From: Vibrio sinaloensis DSM 21326
GTDB taxonomy: Bacteria; Pseudomonadota; Gammaproteobacteria; Enterobacterales; Vibrionaceae
Length of the DNA stretch: 51,478 nt
Direction of reading: 5' to 3'
Assembly (NCBI RefSeq): GCF_000189275.1
Contig: NZ_AEVT01000060.1
Location: 1 to 51,478 of the forward strand
Shown: positions 7,155 to 16,127 of the stretch, piece after piece
Layout of the letters: each line of letters begins with the position of its first letter
Position numbering within the stretch: the stretch's first letter is position 1
Notes under the pieces: generated by a model
What the model was told of the DNA's origin: nothing
The model's input: only the letters and a program-made list of their open reading frames with translations
Database searches by the model: none
Program-made: the position numbers and the translations under genes

Positions 7155-8771
7155 ATGGCAAAAGCACCAGCAAAGAAGAAAGCCCCTGCGAAAAAGAAAG
7201 GCTTTGAAGAAACCCTTTGGGATACCGCCAACCAGCTGCGCGGCAGTGTCGAATCGTCAGAATACAAACACGTCGTATTGAGCCTTGTATTCCTTAAATT
7301 CATCAGCGACAAGTTTGAAACTCGTCGCCAGCAGATGATTGACGACGAGCAAGAAGCTTTTGTTGAAATGAAAGAGTTCTACCAGCAAGACAATATCTTC
7401 TACCTCGAAGAAGCTTCTCGTTGGTCATACGTGAAAAAGCACGCTAAACAAGACAACATTGCCGTCATCATTGATACTGCTTTGTCTAATATTGAAAAAG
7501 CCAACCCAAGCTTGAAAGGCGCATTGCCAGACAACTACTTCTCTCGTCAAGACCTTGAAGTGAAGAAGCTCGCGTCACTGATCGACACCATCGAGAACAT
7601 CGACACACTTGCTAATGAGTGTGACATGAGCGAAGAAGACCTAGTAGGTCGAGTCTACGAATACTTCCTTGGTAAGTTTGCTGCAACCGAAGGTAAAGGC
7701 GGTGGTGAGTTCTATACGCCAAAGTCTGTCGTAACTCTACTTACGGAAATGCTAGAGCCGTTCCAAGGTAAAATTTATGACCCTGCCTGTGGTTCGGGCG
7801 GTATGTTCGTGCAGTCTTTAAAGTTTGTAAAACAGCATGAAGGCCGCACCAAAGACATCGCAATTTACGGTCAAGAGCTGACCTCTACTACCTACAAGCT
7901 AGCGAAAATGAACTTAGCCATTCGCGGCTTATCAGGCAACTTGGGTGAGCGCCCAGCGGATACCTTCTTTGCGGACCAACACAAAGATCTTAAAGCCGAT
8001 TACATTATGGCCAACCCGCCGTTTAACATTAGCCAATGGCGTGACGAGAACGAGCTAACTAAAGACCCACGCTTTTCTGGCTATCGCACACCGCCAACGG
8101 GTAATGCCAACTACGGTTGGATTCTGCACATGCTGTCTAAGTTAAGTGAAACAGGCACAGCAGGTTTTGTCTTGGCCAACGGTTCAATGAGCTCAAACAC
8201 TTCTGGTGAAGGGGAAATCCGCCAACAGCTTATCGAGAACGATGTGGTGGAATGTATGATCGCCTTACCGGGGCAGCTGTTCTACTCAACTCAAATCCCA
8301 GTCTGTATCTGGTTTATCACCAAGAACAAGCAAGCCAATGCTGCGAAAGGCTACCGCCAGCGTGAAAAAGAGACGCTGTTTATTGATGCACGTGAAATGG
8401 GCACCATGACCAGCCGCGTACACAAAGAGCTAACCGTAGATGATATCGCGCTAATTGCAGACACTTACCATGCATGGCGCAGCGATGACGCAGAGCTAAA
8501 AGCCCGTGTAGAGCGTGGCGATAGTAAGCTTGAGAAATATGAAGATGTTGCAGGCTTCTGTAAACAAGCAAGTTTTGATGAGATCAAAGCCAACGATTTT
8601 GTTCTCACTCCAGGGCGCTACGTAGGCGCTGCGGAAGTCGAAGATGACGGTATTCCATTTGAAACCAAGATGCGTGAGCTATCCCAAACTCTATATAACC
8701 AAATGAACCAAGCTGAAGTGCTAGATAAAGCGATTCGCAGTGACTTGGAGGGATTGGGTTATGGGGAGTAA
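7155..8771 (+). CDS. hsdM: Type I restriction-modification methyltransferase subunit HsdM
   Basis: A 538-residue N6-adenine DNA methyltransferase subunit. The N-terminal helical domain has LRGSVESSEYKHVVLSLVFL. The catalytic part has FYTPKSVVTLL near residue 183, the AdoMet-binding motif DPACGSGG near 210, and the catalytic NPPFN near 287. With HsdS it methylates the host recognition sites, and with HsdR added it forms the restriction complex. The N-terminus is unusually rich in Lys, Ala and Pro (AKAPAKKKAPAKKKG). It is the first gene of a closely packed run, and its end overlaps the start of hsdS by 11 bases. Length agrees with the EcoR124-type family. Confidence 0.96.
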   Translation: MAKAPAKKKAPAKKKGFEETLWDTANQLRGSVESSEYKHVVLSLVFLKFISDKFETRRQQMIDDEQEAFVEMKEFYQQDNIFYLEEASRWSYVKKHAKQDNIAVIIDTALSNIEKANPSLKGALPDNYFSRQDLEVKKLASLIDTIENIDTLANECDMSEEDLVGRVYEYFLGKFAATEGKGGGEFYTPKSVVTLLTEMLEPFQGKIYDPACGSGGMFVQSLKFVKQHEGRTKDIAIYGQELTSTTYKLAKMNLAIRGLSGNLGERPADTFFADQHKDLKADYIMANPPFNISQWRDENELTKDPRFSGYRTPPTGNANYGWILHMLSKLSETGTAGFVLANGSMSSNTSGEGEIRQQLIENDVVECMIALPGQLFYSTQIPVCIWFITKNKQANAAKGYRQREKETLFIDAREMGTMTSRVHKELTVDDIALIADTYHAWRSDDAELKARVERGDSKLEKYEDVAGFCKQASFDEIKANDFVLTPGRYVGAAEVEDDGIPFETKMRELSQTLYNQMNQAEVLDKAIRSDLEGLGYGE

Positions 8772-10092
8772 GGTAAGTATTGGCGATGTTGTTTCCTTAT
8801 CCCAAGGGTTTGCAGTAAACAGTAAATCTAAGCACCTTATGGGGGATTCAGGGTTACCGTTGCTTCGTATTACAGATTTGATTAATGGGACTGAGGCACA
8901 ATATTTAACTAAAGAAACTGCACCTACAAAATGTATAGCTCAGAAGCATGAAATTATTTTTACTCGTACAGGTCAAGTTGGATTAGTTTTTCGAGGAAGG
9001 GAAGGTGTTGTACATAATAACTGCTTTAAGGTTATCCCTAACGAGGACCTTGTAACACATGATTATATTTATTGGACTTTAAAGCAGCCACATATAATCA
9101 AACTAGCAAATAGTGTCGCATCTGGTTCAGTGCAGAAAGATTTGAATCATTCTGCTTTTAAATCAATTGATATCGATTTGATTCCTAAAACGGTTCAAGA
9201 ACAAAACTGCCAGATCCTCAATAGAATTGAGGAAAAACTAATTTTAAATACCCAAATCAACCAAACTCTAGAACAAATGGCGCAAGTGCTGTTTAAATCT
9301 TGGTTTGTGGATTTTGACCCAGTGATTGATAACGCCCTTGATGCAGGCAGTGACATTCCTGAGGTGTTTGAATCCCGAGTTGAACGTCGCAAAGCTGTGC
9401 GTGAAAGCGCGGACTTTAAACCGCTGCCTGATGATGTTCGTCGGCTCTTTCCAAGTGAATTTGAAGAAAGTGAATCAGGCTGGGTGCCTAAGGGGTGGGA
9501 AACATCGACTGCTGGACAAGAGCTTACTGTCAAAGGTGGTTCAACTCCGAGTACAAAGAACCCTGACTTCTGGGATGGTGGTAATATCAATTGGACTTCA
9601 CCAAAAGATCTTTCTGATAACGACACCAAGATTATGTTTGAAACATCGCGAAAGATTACAGATGCAGGTTTAGCGAAAATTACCTCTGGACTGTTACCTA
9701 GAGAAACAGTTTTGATGTCCTCAAGAGCACCAGTTGGTTACCTAGCTTTGACGAAAATCCCCGTTGCTATCAACCAAGGTTATATTGCTATTCCTGAATC
9801 TAGACGATTATCACAAGAATACATCTTGTATTGGCTCGACTCCCAAATGGACATGATAAAAGGATTATCTGGAGGCACAACTTTTGCTGAAATCAGTAAG
9901 AAAACCTTTAAATCGATTAGTATATTAGTACCGCCTTGCCCTATTGTTGAAGCTTTCTCAAAAAATGTTGAGGTGTACTTAAACAAAATCTCGAGCAATG
10001 TTGGGGAAAGTAGCCTGCTTGCAACTGTGCAGAGCTCACTTCTGCCAAAGCTTATATCGGGTGAGCTGGAGATAATTAGAAGTGGCAAATGA
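8761..10092 (+). CDS. hsdS: Type I restriction-modification specificity subunit HsdS
   Basis: A 443-residue two-target-domain specificity subunit. The first target domain covers about residues 1-150 (SKVSIGDVVSLSQG onward). The conserved central spacer (ILNRIEEKLILNTQINQTLE, then QVLFKSWFVDFDP) lies at about 150-200. The second target domain covers about 240-400 (PKGWETSTAGQEL, GGSTPSTKNPDFW, INQGYIAI), with a short C-terminal spacer (QSSLLPKLISGELEI). It sets which bipartite DNA site is methylated or cut. ATG 8761 is preferred to GTG 8740 because GGAGG sits 9 bases ahead of it. It overlaps hsdM by 11 bases. No slippage tract or inverted second copy is visible, so phase variation is not indicated. 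Confidence 0.93.
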   Translation: MGSKVSIGDVVSLSQGFAVNSKSKHLMGDSGLPLLRITDLINGTEAQYLTKETAPTKCIAQKHEIIFTRTGQVGLVFRGREGVVHNNCFKVIPNEDLVTHDYIYWTLKQPHIIKLANSVASGSVQKDLNHSAFKSIDIDLIPKTVQEQNCQILNRIEEKLILNTQINQTLEQMAQVLFKSWFVDFDPVIDNALDAGSDIPEVFESRVERRKAVRESADFKPLPDDVRRLFPSEFEESESGWVPKGWETSTAGQELTVKGGSTPSTKNPDFWDGGNINWTSPKDLSDNDTKIMFETSRKITDAGLAKITSGLLPRETVLMSSRAPVGYLALTKIPVAINQGYIAIPESRRLSQEYILYWLDSQMDMIKGLSGGTTFAEISKKTFKSISILVPPCPIVEAFSKNVEVYLNKISSNVGESSLLATVQSSLLPKLISGELEIIRSGK

Positions 10093-10765
10093 TAATAACT
10101 TTAGACTTGGTTTAAGTACCAAAGCTATAGCTGAAACCGATACTGCTGTGCATCTCCTTGAGCAAAAAGAGAGATTGGAGTCAGCGATTCAGAGCAGGGA
10201 CCCATCATTATCCATTGATCTATCCAAAGCATTTCTTGAATCAGTTTTTAAAACCATCATTTCTGATCGAATAGAGGAACCAAATTTACGAAAGGAGTTT
10301 TTTCCACTATTCCGTGACGTTAAAGACAGCTTACGGTTTAGTGAAAATGATGATGTTTCCGATAAAATATCACGTTTAGCGGGGTCTGTTGTAAATGTTA
10401 CAAATGAGCTTCGGAACAAATATGGAGCAGCCTCTCATGGAGGTGATGGCTATCACCAGAATCCGCTCAGAATGGAGGAGCTCGAGTTTGTTCTTTCTTC
10501 TGTTGATGGTTTAGCGGCATTTTTATACCGCAAACACCGTGAAACATTAGAGCCCGAGAAGCATTTTCGCATTCAGTATGACGATTATCCCGAGTTTAAT
10601 GATTGGCTGGATGGTCAGTTTGATGGTTTCTCTATGCATTTGTCTCAAAGTCGAACACTAGAGCTTACGGCAAGCCTGGTGCTTTTTGAACGGGACCCGT
10701 CAGCATACAGGGAAATGTTAATTCAGTACTCAGGAACAGAGGAAGAGGACGATGATGATGAGTAA
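10082..10765 (+). CDS. Abi-C-like (abortive infection C-terminal-like) protein within the hsd operon
   Basis: A 227-residue acidic protein starting at GTG 10082, overlapping the end of hsdS by 11 bases. The middle contains LSKAFLESVFKTII and, further on, VVNVTNELRNKYGAASHGGDG. This Leu-Arg-Asn ... His-Gly-Gly pattern is what I know from Abi-C domains of abortive-infection proteins. The C-terminus is highly acidic (EEEDDDDE). It is inserted between hsdS and hsdR, so it is probably made with the restriction complex. It could be a toxin-like back-up that acts if restriction fails, or an accessory subunit. The family call is by motif only. Confidence 0.6.
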   Translation: MANDNNFRLGLSTKAIAETDTAVHLLEQKERLESAIQSRDPSLSIDLSKAFLESVFKTIISDRIEEPNLRKEFFPLFRDVKDSLRFSENDDVSDKISRLAGSVVNVTNELRNKYGAASHGGDGYHQNPLRMEELEFVLSSVDGLAAFLYRKHRETLEPEKHFRIQYDDYPEFNDWLDGQFDGFSMHLSQSRTLELTASLVLFERDPSAYREMLIQYSGTEEEDDDDE

Positions 10766-10875
10766 TGATTTTTTTATTGAAAGTATCGACCTTGTAGGAG
10801 ATTTTTGGCCCCTCTAATTAAATATGAATAACAAGGGCTTGCCTTATTTAGTTGTGCTAGGAATTGATACAAAAT

Positions 10876-13800
10876 ATGAGCTTAAAATTTACAGAAGCCA
10901 AACTCGAACAAGCCATCATTGAGTTGTTGGGGGAGCAAGGCTATCCGCATGTCGTCGGTGAGAAAATAGCCCGTGAAGACAAAGAGCAAGTGCTGCTTCT
11001 CGATGACCTACGTACTTACCTTGCCAAGCAATATCAAGCGGACGACATTACTGAAGGTGAGATTGACCAAATCGTCCACCAGCTTAATCGCCTACCTGCT
11101 AGTGACTTATACGAAAGCAACAAGACGTTTTGTGATTGGCTTGCGAATGGCTTTTTACTTAAGCGTGAAGACCGCTCCAAGAAAGACCTCTACGTAGAGC
11201 TGATAGACACCAAACATTTGGCACAAGCACTGCGATTAATGTTTGTGCCTCTTCTGGAAGACAAAACACCATCTGCTGAGCCAAAAGTCGCAGAAGAGAG
11301 TGTTAGCTTTTTCGAACCCGTAGACCAAAACATCTACAAAGTCGTAAATCAATTGAAGATTGAAAATGGTGATGAAGAACGCATCCCTGATGGCATTCTC
11401 TACATTAATGGCTTACCGCTCGTCCTATTTGAATTTAAAAGCGCTGTACGTGAAGAGCAAGCGACCATCTATGATGCGTGGGAGCAAATCCACATCCGCT
11501 ATAAGCGCGCCATTCCTAAATTGTTTGTGTTTAACGCCCTGACGATTATTAGCGATGGCGTAAACAACAAAATGGGTAACGCCTTTGCCCCTTATGATTT
11601 CTATTACGCTTGGCGCAAAGTGACAGGTAACGAGTCCACTGAAAAACAAGGCATTAACTCTCTCTACACCATGATAGCGGGCCTGTTTGATAAAACTCGA
11701 TTGTTAGACGTGTTGAAAAACTTCATCTTCTTCCCAGATACCTCGAAGAAAGAAGTGAAGGTGTGTTGTCGTTATCCTCAATACTACGCAGCTCGTAAGC
11801 TTTATTACAACATCGACAAAGAGCGTAAGCCATGGGGTAGCGGTAAGGGCGGTACTTATTTTGGGGCGACAGGTTGTGGTAAGAGCTACACCATGCAGTT
11901 TTTGTCTCGCTTGTTAATGAAGAGCGTTGATTTTGAAAGCCCAACCATTGTTCTTATTACTGACCGTACCGACCTAGATGATCAGCTCTCCGAACAGTTC
12001 TGTAATGCCAGTGATTATATCGGTGACGAGATGGTGGTTTCTGTCACTAGCCGACAAGACCTCCGTGACAAACTACAAGGAATAAAAAGCGGTGGTGTGT
12101 TCCTCACGACTATCCACAAGTTCACTGAAGACATTGAAGTGCTTTCTGACCGTACCAACATCATTTGCATCTCGGATGAGGCGCACCGCTCTCAAGTCAA
12201 TCTCGATAAAAAGGTCACACTGCAATACAAAGACGGCGTTGCTGTCGATGTAAAAGAGAGCTACGGTTTTGCTAAGTATCTTCATGATTCATTACCTAGT
12301 GCAACGTATGTTGGCTTTACTGGCACGCCTATTGATGCAACGCTAGATGTGTTTGGTAACAAAGTAGATAGCTACACCATGACCGAAGCGGTCAATGATG
12401 ACATCACAGTTCGTATTGTTTATGAGGGGCGAGCCGCAAGAGTGATTTTGGATAACAGCAAGCTCGAAGAGGTCGAAAAATATTACCAAGATTGCGCGGA
12501 ACAAGGGGCTAGCGAGCATCAAATTGAAGAGAGTAAAAAAGCCTCGGCCAATATGAATGCTATCTTAGGTGATGAAGACCGCTTGGAAGCATTAGCCAAA
12601 GACTTTATCGTCCATTATGAAGAGCGTGTCGCAGAAGGTTCGACAATCAAAGGCAAGGCAATGTTTGTCTGCGCTAGCCGCGAAATCGCCTACGACTTCT
12701 ATAAGCAAGTGAAGCTGCTGCGCCCTGAGTGGTTCGAAATTAAAAAGTGCCTAGAAGGTGAAACCTTAACTGAACAAGAAGCTAAAGAGATCCTGCCTTT
12801 GGCAATGGTACAAATGGTGATGACTCGTGGCAGTAACGATGAAGACGAGCTTTACAAGTTGCTCGGAACCAAAGATTACCGCAAGTCGCTAGATGCTCAG
12901 TTTAAGCGCCCGAAATCTAACTTTAAGATCGCGATAGTCGTGGATATGTGGCTAACGGGTTTTGATGTACCAGAGCTCGACACCATCTATATCGATAAAC
13001 CACTACAGAAGCACAACCTGATTCAAACTATCTCACGTGTAAACCGTAAGTTTGAAGGCAAAGACAAAGGTTTGGTCGTTGACTATATCGGTATTAAGTC
13101 TCGAATGAACCAAGCACTTGCGATGTACTCAAAGGCCGATGAAAGTAATTTTGAGGATGTGCAACTCTCGGTAGTAGAGGTTAAGAATCACCTCGATCTG
13201 CTGGGTAAAATGTTCCATCACTTTGACCATTCCGGATACTTTAGTGGCGAACCTAGATTGCAGCTTGAATGCTTAAATCTTGCCGCAGAGTTTGTCTTGG
13301 TGAACAAGAAGAATGAACATCGCTTCATGGGCTTAGTGAAGCGTTTAAAAGCGGCTTATGACGTATGTTGTGGTAGTGAGTCGCTTTCTAAGCAAGAACG
13401 CGACTTGATTCATTTCTACATTGCTGTTCGGTCAATCATTTACAAGCTGACCAAAGGTGATGCGCCAGACACGGCACAAATGAACAAGCATGTTCGCGAA
13501 TTAGTGGCAGAAGCGCTGCGTGCTGAAGGCGTAGAAGAAATTTTCACTATTGGTGAAGAGCAAGCAGAATCCATCGATATCTTCGATGACGAGTACATGG
13601 AGCGAGTTCTAAAGCTTAAACTGCCTCATACCAAAATCCAGTTACTACAAAAGCTGCTAGGCAAAGCCATTAGTGACTTTAAAAAGGTAAACCAGCTCAA
13701 AGGTGTCGACTTCTCCAAGCGCTTACAATCGCTGGTGGACCAATACAACGAGCGCCGAGAAGGTAACGAACTACGAGGTGAGGAGTTCGAGCCATTCGTG

Positions 13801-14175
13801 GATGAGATGTTTGAGGGTATCATTAAAGAGATGACGTCTCTAATGAGCGAGATGGTAACTGAGCTCACCTCGTTCGAAGACCTCGGTATCGACATGGAAG
13901 AGAAAGCGTTCCTCGATATCTTGGAGCACATGCGCACCAAGTATGAATTTGAATACGAAGACGACAAGATGCTAGAGCTCGCCAAAGAGATGAAAGTGAT
14001 TGTCGATGACGTTGCCCAATACCCTGATTGGGCAGGGCGAGATGATATCAAAGCCAAGCTTAAGGTAGACCTGATTTTGCTACTGCATAAATACGGCTTC
14101 CCGCCAATTGCAAATGATGATGTTTATAAAGGCGTGCTAGAGCAGGCTGAGAATTATAAGAAAGGTAAAGGTTAA
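10876..14175 (+). CDS. hsdR: Type I restriction endonuclease/translocase subunit HsdR
   Basis: A 1099-residue motor and nuclease subunit. The N-terminal nuclease part has IPDGILYINGLPLVLFEFKSA near residues 168-188, with the D...E-x-K catalytic pattern. The superfamily 2 translocase part has the Walker A motif GATGCGKS near 330, ITDRTDLDDQL, DEAHRSQ near 433, and FTGTPI. The C-terminal helical part binds HsdM. It moves unmethylated DNA and cuts it away from the recognition site. ATG 10876 is chosen; an in-frame TTG 12 bases upstream is too close to AGGA. It is separated from the abi gene by about 110 bases and its stop codon overlaps the start of mcrB by one base. Confidence 0.96.
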   Translation: MSLKFTEAKLEQAIIELLGEQGYPHVVGEKIAREDKEQVLLLDDLRTYLAKQYQADDITEGEIDQIVHQLNRLPASDLYESNKTFCDWLANGFLLKREDRSKKDLYVELIDTKHLAQALRLMFVPLLEDKTPSAEPKVAEESVSFFEPVDQNIYKVVNQLKIENGDEERIPDGILYINGLPLVLFEFKSAVREEQATIYDAWEQIHIRYKRAIPKLFVFNALTIISDGVNNKMGNAFAPYDFYYAWRKVTGNESTEKQGINSLYTMIAGLFDKTRLLDVLKNFIFFPDTSKKEVKVCCRYPQYYAARKLYYNIDKERKPWGSGKGGTYFGATGCGKSYTMQFLSRLLMKSVDFESPTIVLITDRTDLDDQLSEQFCNASDYIGDEMVVSVTSRQDLRDKLQGIKSGGVFLTTIHKFTEDIEVLSDRTNIICISDEAHRSQVNLDKKVTLQYKDGVAVDVKESYGFAKYLHDSLPSATYVGFTGTPIDATLDVFGNKVDSYTMTEAVNDDITVRIVYEGRAARVILDNSKLEEVEKYYQDCAEQGASEHQIEESKKASANMNAILGDEDRLEALAKDFIVHYEERVAEGSTIKGKAMFVCASREIAYDFYKQVKLLRPEWFEIKKCLEGETLTEQEAKEILPLAMVQMVMTRGSNDEDELYKLLGTKDYRKSLDAQFKRPKSNFKIAIVVDMWLTGFDVPELDTIYIDKPLQKHNLIQTISRVNRKFEGKDKGLVVDYIGIKSRMNQALAMYSKADESNFEDVQLSVVEVKNHLDLLGKMFHHFDHSGYFSGEPRLQLECLNLAAEFVLVNKKNEHRFMGLVKRLKAAYDVCCGSESLSKQERDLIHFYIAVRSIIYKLTKGDAPDTAQMNKHVRELVAEALRAEGVEEIFTIGEEQAESIDIFDDEYMERVLKLKLPHTKIQLLQKLLGKAISDFKKVNQLKGVDFSKRLQSLVDQYNERREGNELRGEEFEPFVDEMFEGIIKEMTSLMSEMVTELTSFEDLGIDMEEKAFLDILEHMRTKYEFEYEDDKMLELAKEMKVIVDDVAQYPDWAGRDDIKAKLKVDLILLLHKYGFPPIANDDVYKGVLEQAENYKKGKG

Positions 14176-16127
14176 TGAGTAGTGAGTATTTTACGCAGTA
14201 TCACATTGATTTGCTTACCAAGTGGCAAGGCCGAAGAAGCGATAGAGATAACCCAGAGCAGAAAGCCGACTATAGAACTTTGAAACAAGCTTACGATATT
14301 GTTGGTAAGTGGGCTGAAGCTGTAAAGGAAAAAGTCTTTCCGCGAGGCCGAGTCAAGATTAGGCGCAGTCCCGTGAACCAAGGTGGTAATTTTTTCCCTT
14401 ACTTATGGGCAAAGATTTATCCGACATTTGAAAGTCCTGAGGCACTTGCATATACAGTGCACATATCGACAGATGACCTTGCAGTAAAGATCGATACAGT
14501 AAGTGCCTCTAGTGCTTTAACCGCACAGTACGGTGTATTGCGTGGTGATTATAACAACTCTAGCATTGTTGCACGTTTAAGCCATGATGATGCGCTATCT
14601 ATGACTTTTGAAGAGTTGGTTAAATGGACTAGCGAGTCAATCAATAACTTTGGTTACACATATGATGAAGTAGCTAGAAAGTTAAATCTAATGGAGGTGG
14701 AAGAGGATACGGTGAACAAAGAACAAGTAAGCGATGGTGTGTCGACTGTCATCGCGCCTCTAAACCAAATACTTTATGGTCCACCAGGAACAGGTAAAAC
14801 CTACCATACGATTGAAGCCGCTGTTCAAGCCGCAGAACCTGATTTTTACGCTAGATTAGACATTGATGCGGAAGTTGGTGCAACAGAGACACAAAGAGAT
14901 TCACTAACGCAAAAATACCGAACACTGACTGATGCTGGCCGAATTCGATTTGTTACATTCCATCAAAGCTATGGCTATGAGGAGTTTGTTGAGGGGCTAA
15001 AGGCCAACTCAGAAGAGGGTGAGATCTCTTATGATGTTGAGAAGGGAGTTTTTAGACAAATATGTGATCAAGCAGCTAAGCACACAACGGAAAGAGCAGC
15101 GTCAAAATCTCATAGCTTTGAGCTGAGCTGGCAAGCTTTTTCTGAACAACTGGCTGAAAAGGAAAGCCTTGAAATCAAAATGTCTCAAACGTCTTTTCGT
15201 GTCATAGATTTTAATGCCAAGCGTATTTTCTTTGAGAAAAGTAATGGCAAAAAAGACCACACTCTTAGTATCAATACATTGAAAGAGATCTTTGAGGGGG
15301 CACGAGATTACACATCAGGTCTTGGTGTTTACTATAATCCGCTAGTCCGTTATTTAAAGGATTTAGTGCCAACCGAACAGAAACAAGCAATAAAACGTCA
15401 AAATTATGTATTGATTATTGACGAAATCAACCGTGGTAATATCTCTAAAATCTTTGGTGAGCTGATCACTCTGATTGAACCTTCAAAGCGAAAAGGTGCG
15501 AAAGAGTCGCTGGAAATCACACTCCCTTATTCAGGCGACAAATTTGCTGTCCCAGATAATCTGCACATAATCGGCACAATGAATACGGCCGACCGATCTC
15601 TGGCGATGATGGACACTGCATTACGTCGTCGCTTTGACTTTAAAGAGATGATGCCAAAACCAGAGTTGTTTACAGATGAAGAAGTGAAAGGCATTAATTT
15701 ATCTAGGCTACTTGAAACATTGAATAAGCGCATTGAAGTCCTTTATGACCGTGAGCATACCCTTGGTCATGCATTCCTATTTCCTGCTTACAATGCAGCA
15801 AAATCAGGCAACCATGAGCTTGCGTTTTTTGAGCTGAAAGCGGCATTTAAAAATAAGATCATCCCTCTACTTGAGGAGTACTTTTACGAGGATTGGAACA
15901 AGATTCGGTTGGTTCTTGGTGACAGCTTGAAACAAGATGAATCTTTGCATTTTCTACAAAAGACGGATGACTCATACACTGATTTATTTGGCCCAAACCA
16001 CGGGTTAGATCTGTATGAAGATAGTAAGGTTACTTATTCAATTAAGCCGTTTAGAAAAGGTTCTGTTTGGGATAACCCTCAAGCTTACAAAGCCATCTAT
16101 GCCAAAGAGAGTGAGTCAGTTGCGTGA
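14175..16127 (+). CDS. mcrB: McrB-type GTP-dependent restriction motor, AAA+ (type IV)
   Basis: A 650-residue protein. The N-terminal 180 residues are a possible DNA-reading domain (GGNFFPYLWAKIYPTFESPE); I cannot assign its base specificity. The AAA+ part has Walker A GPPGTGKTYHT near 201, IIDEINRGNISKIFGEL near 412, and the McrB signature GTMNTADRSLAMMDTALRRRF near 469. McrB hydrolyses GTP and drives translocation, and McrC supplies the cut. Family members act on methylated or otherwise modified DNA. Its ATG overlaps the hsdR stop (TAATG), and its own stop overlaps the mcrC GTG start, so translation of all three is probably coupled. Confidence 0.93.
   Translation: MSSEYFTQYHIDLLTKWQGRRSDRDNPEQKADYRTLKQAYDIVGKWAEAVKEKVFPRGRVKIRRSPVNQGGNFFPYLWAKIYPTFESPEALAYTVHISTDDLAVKIDTVSASSALTAQYGVLRGDYNNSSIVARLSHDDALSMTFEELVKWTSESINNFGYTYDEVARKLNLMEVEEDTVNKEQVSDGVSTVIAPLNQILYGPPGTGKTYHTIEAAVQAAEPDFYARLDIDAEVGATETQRDSLTQKYRTLTDAGRIRFVTFHQSYGYEEFVEGLKANSEEGEISYDVEKGVFRQICDQAAKHTTERAASKSHSFELSWQAFSEQLAEKESLEIKMSQTSFRVIDFNAKRIFFEKSNGKKDHTLSINTLKEIFEGARDYTSGLGVYYNPLVRYLKDLVPTEQKQAIKRQNYVLIIDEINRGNISKIFGELITLIEPSKRKGAKESLEITLPYSGDKFAVPDNLHIIGTMNTADRSLAMMDTALRRRFDFKEMMPKPELFTDEEVKGINLSRLLETLNKRIEVLYDREHTLGHAFLFPAYNAAKSGNHELAFFELKAAFKNKIIPLLEEYFYEDWNKIRLVLGDSLKQDESLHFLQKTDDSYTDLFGPNHGLDLYEDSKVTYSIKPFRKGSVWDNPQAYKAIYAKESESVA

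Noticed and set aside
8761..10092. Phase-variable hsdS
   Set aside because: No simple-sequence tract, no inverted repeats and no second silent hsdS copy are visible.
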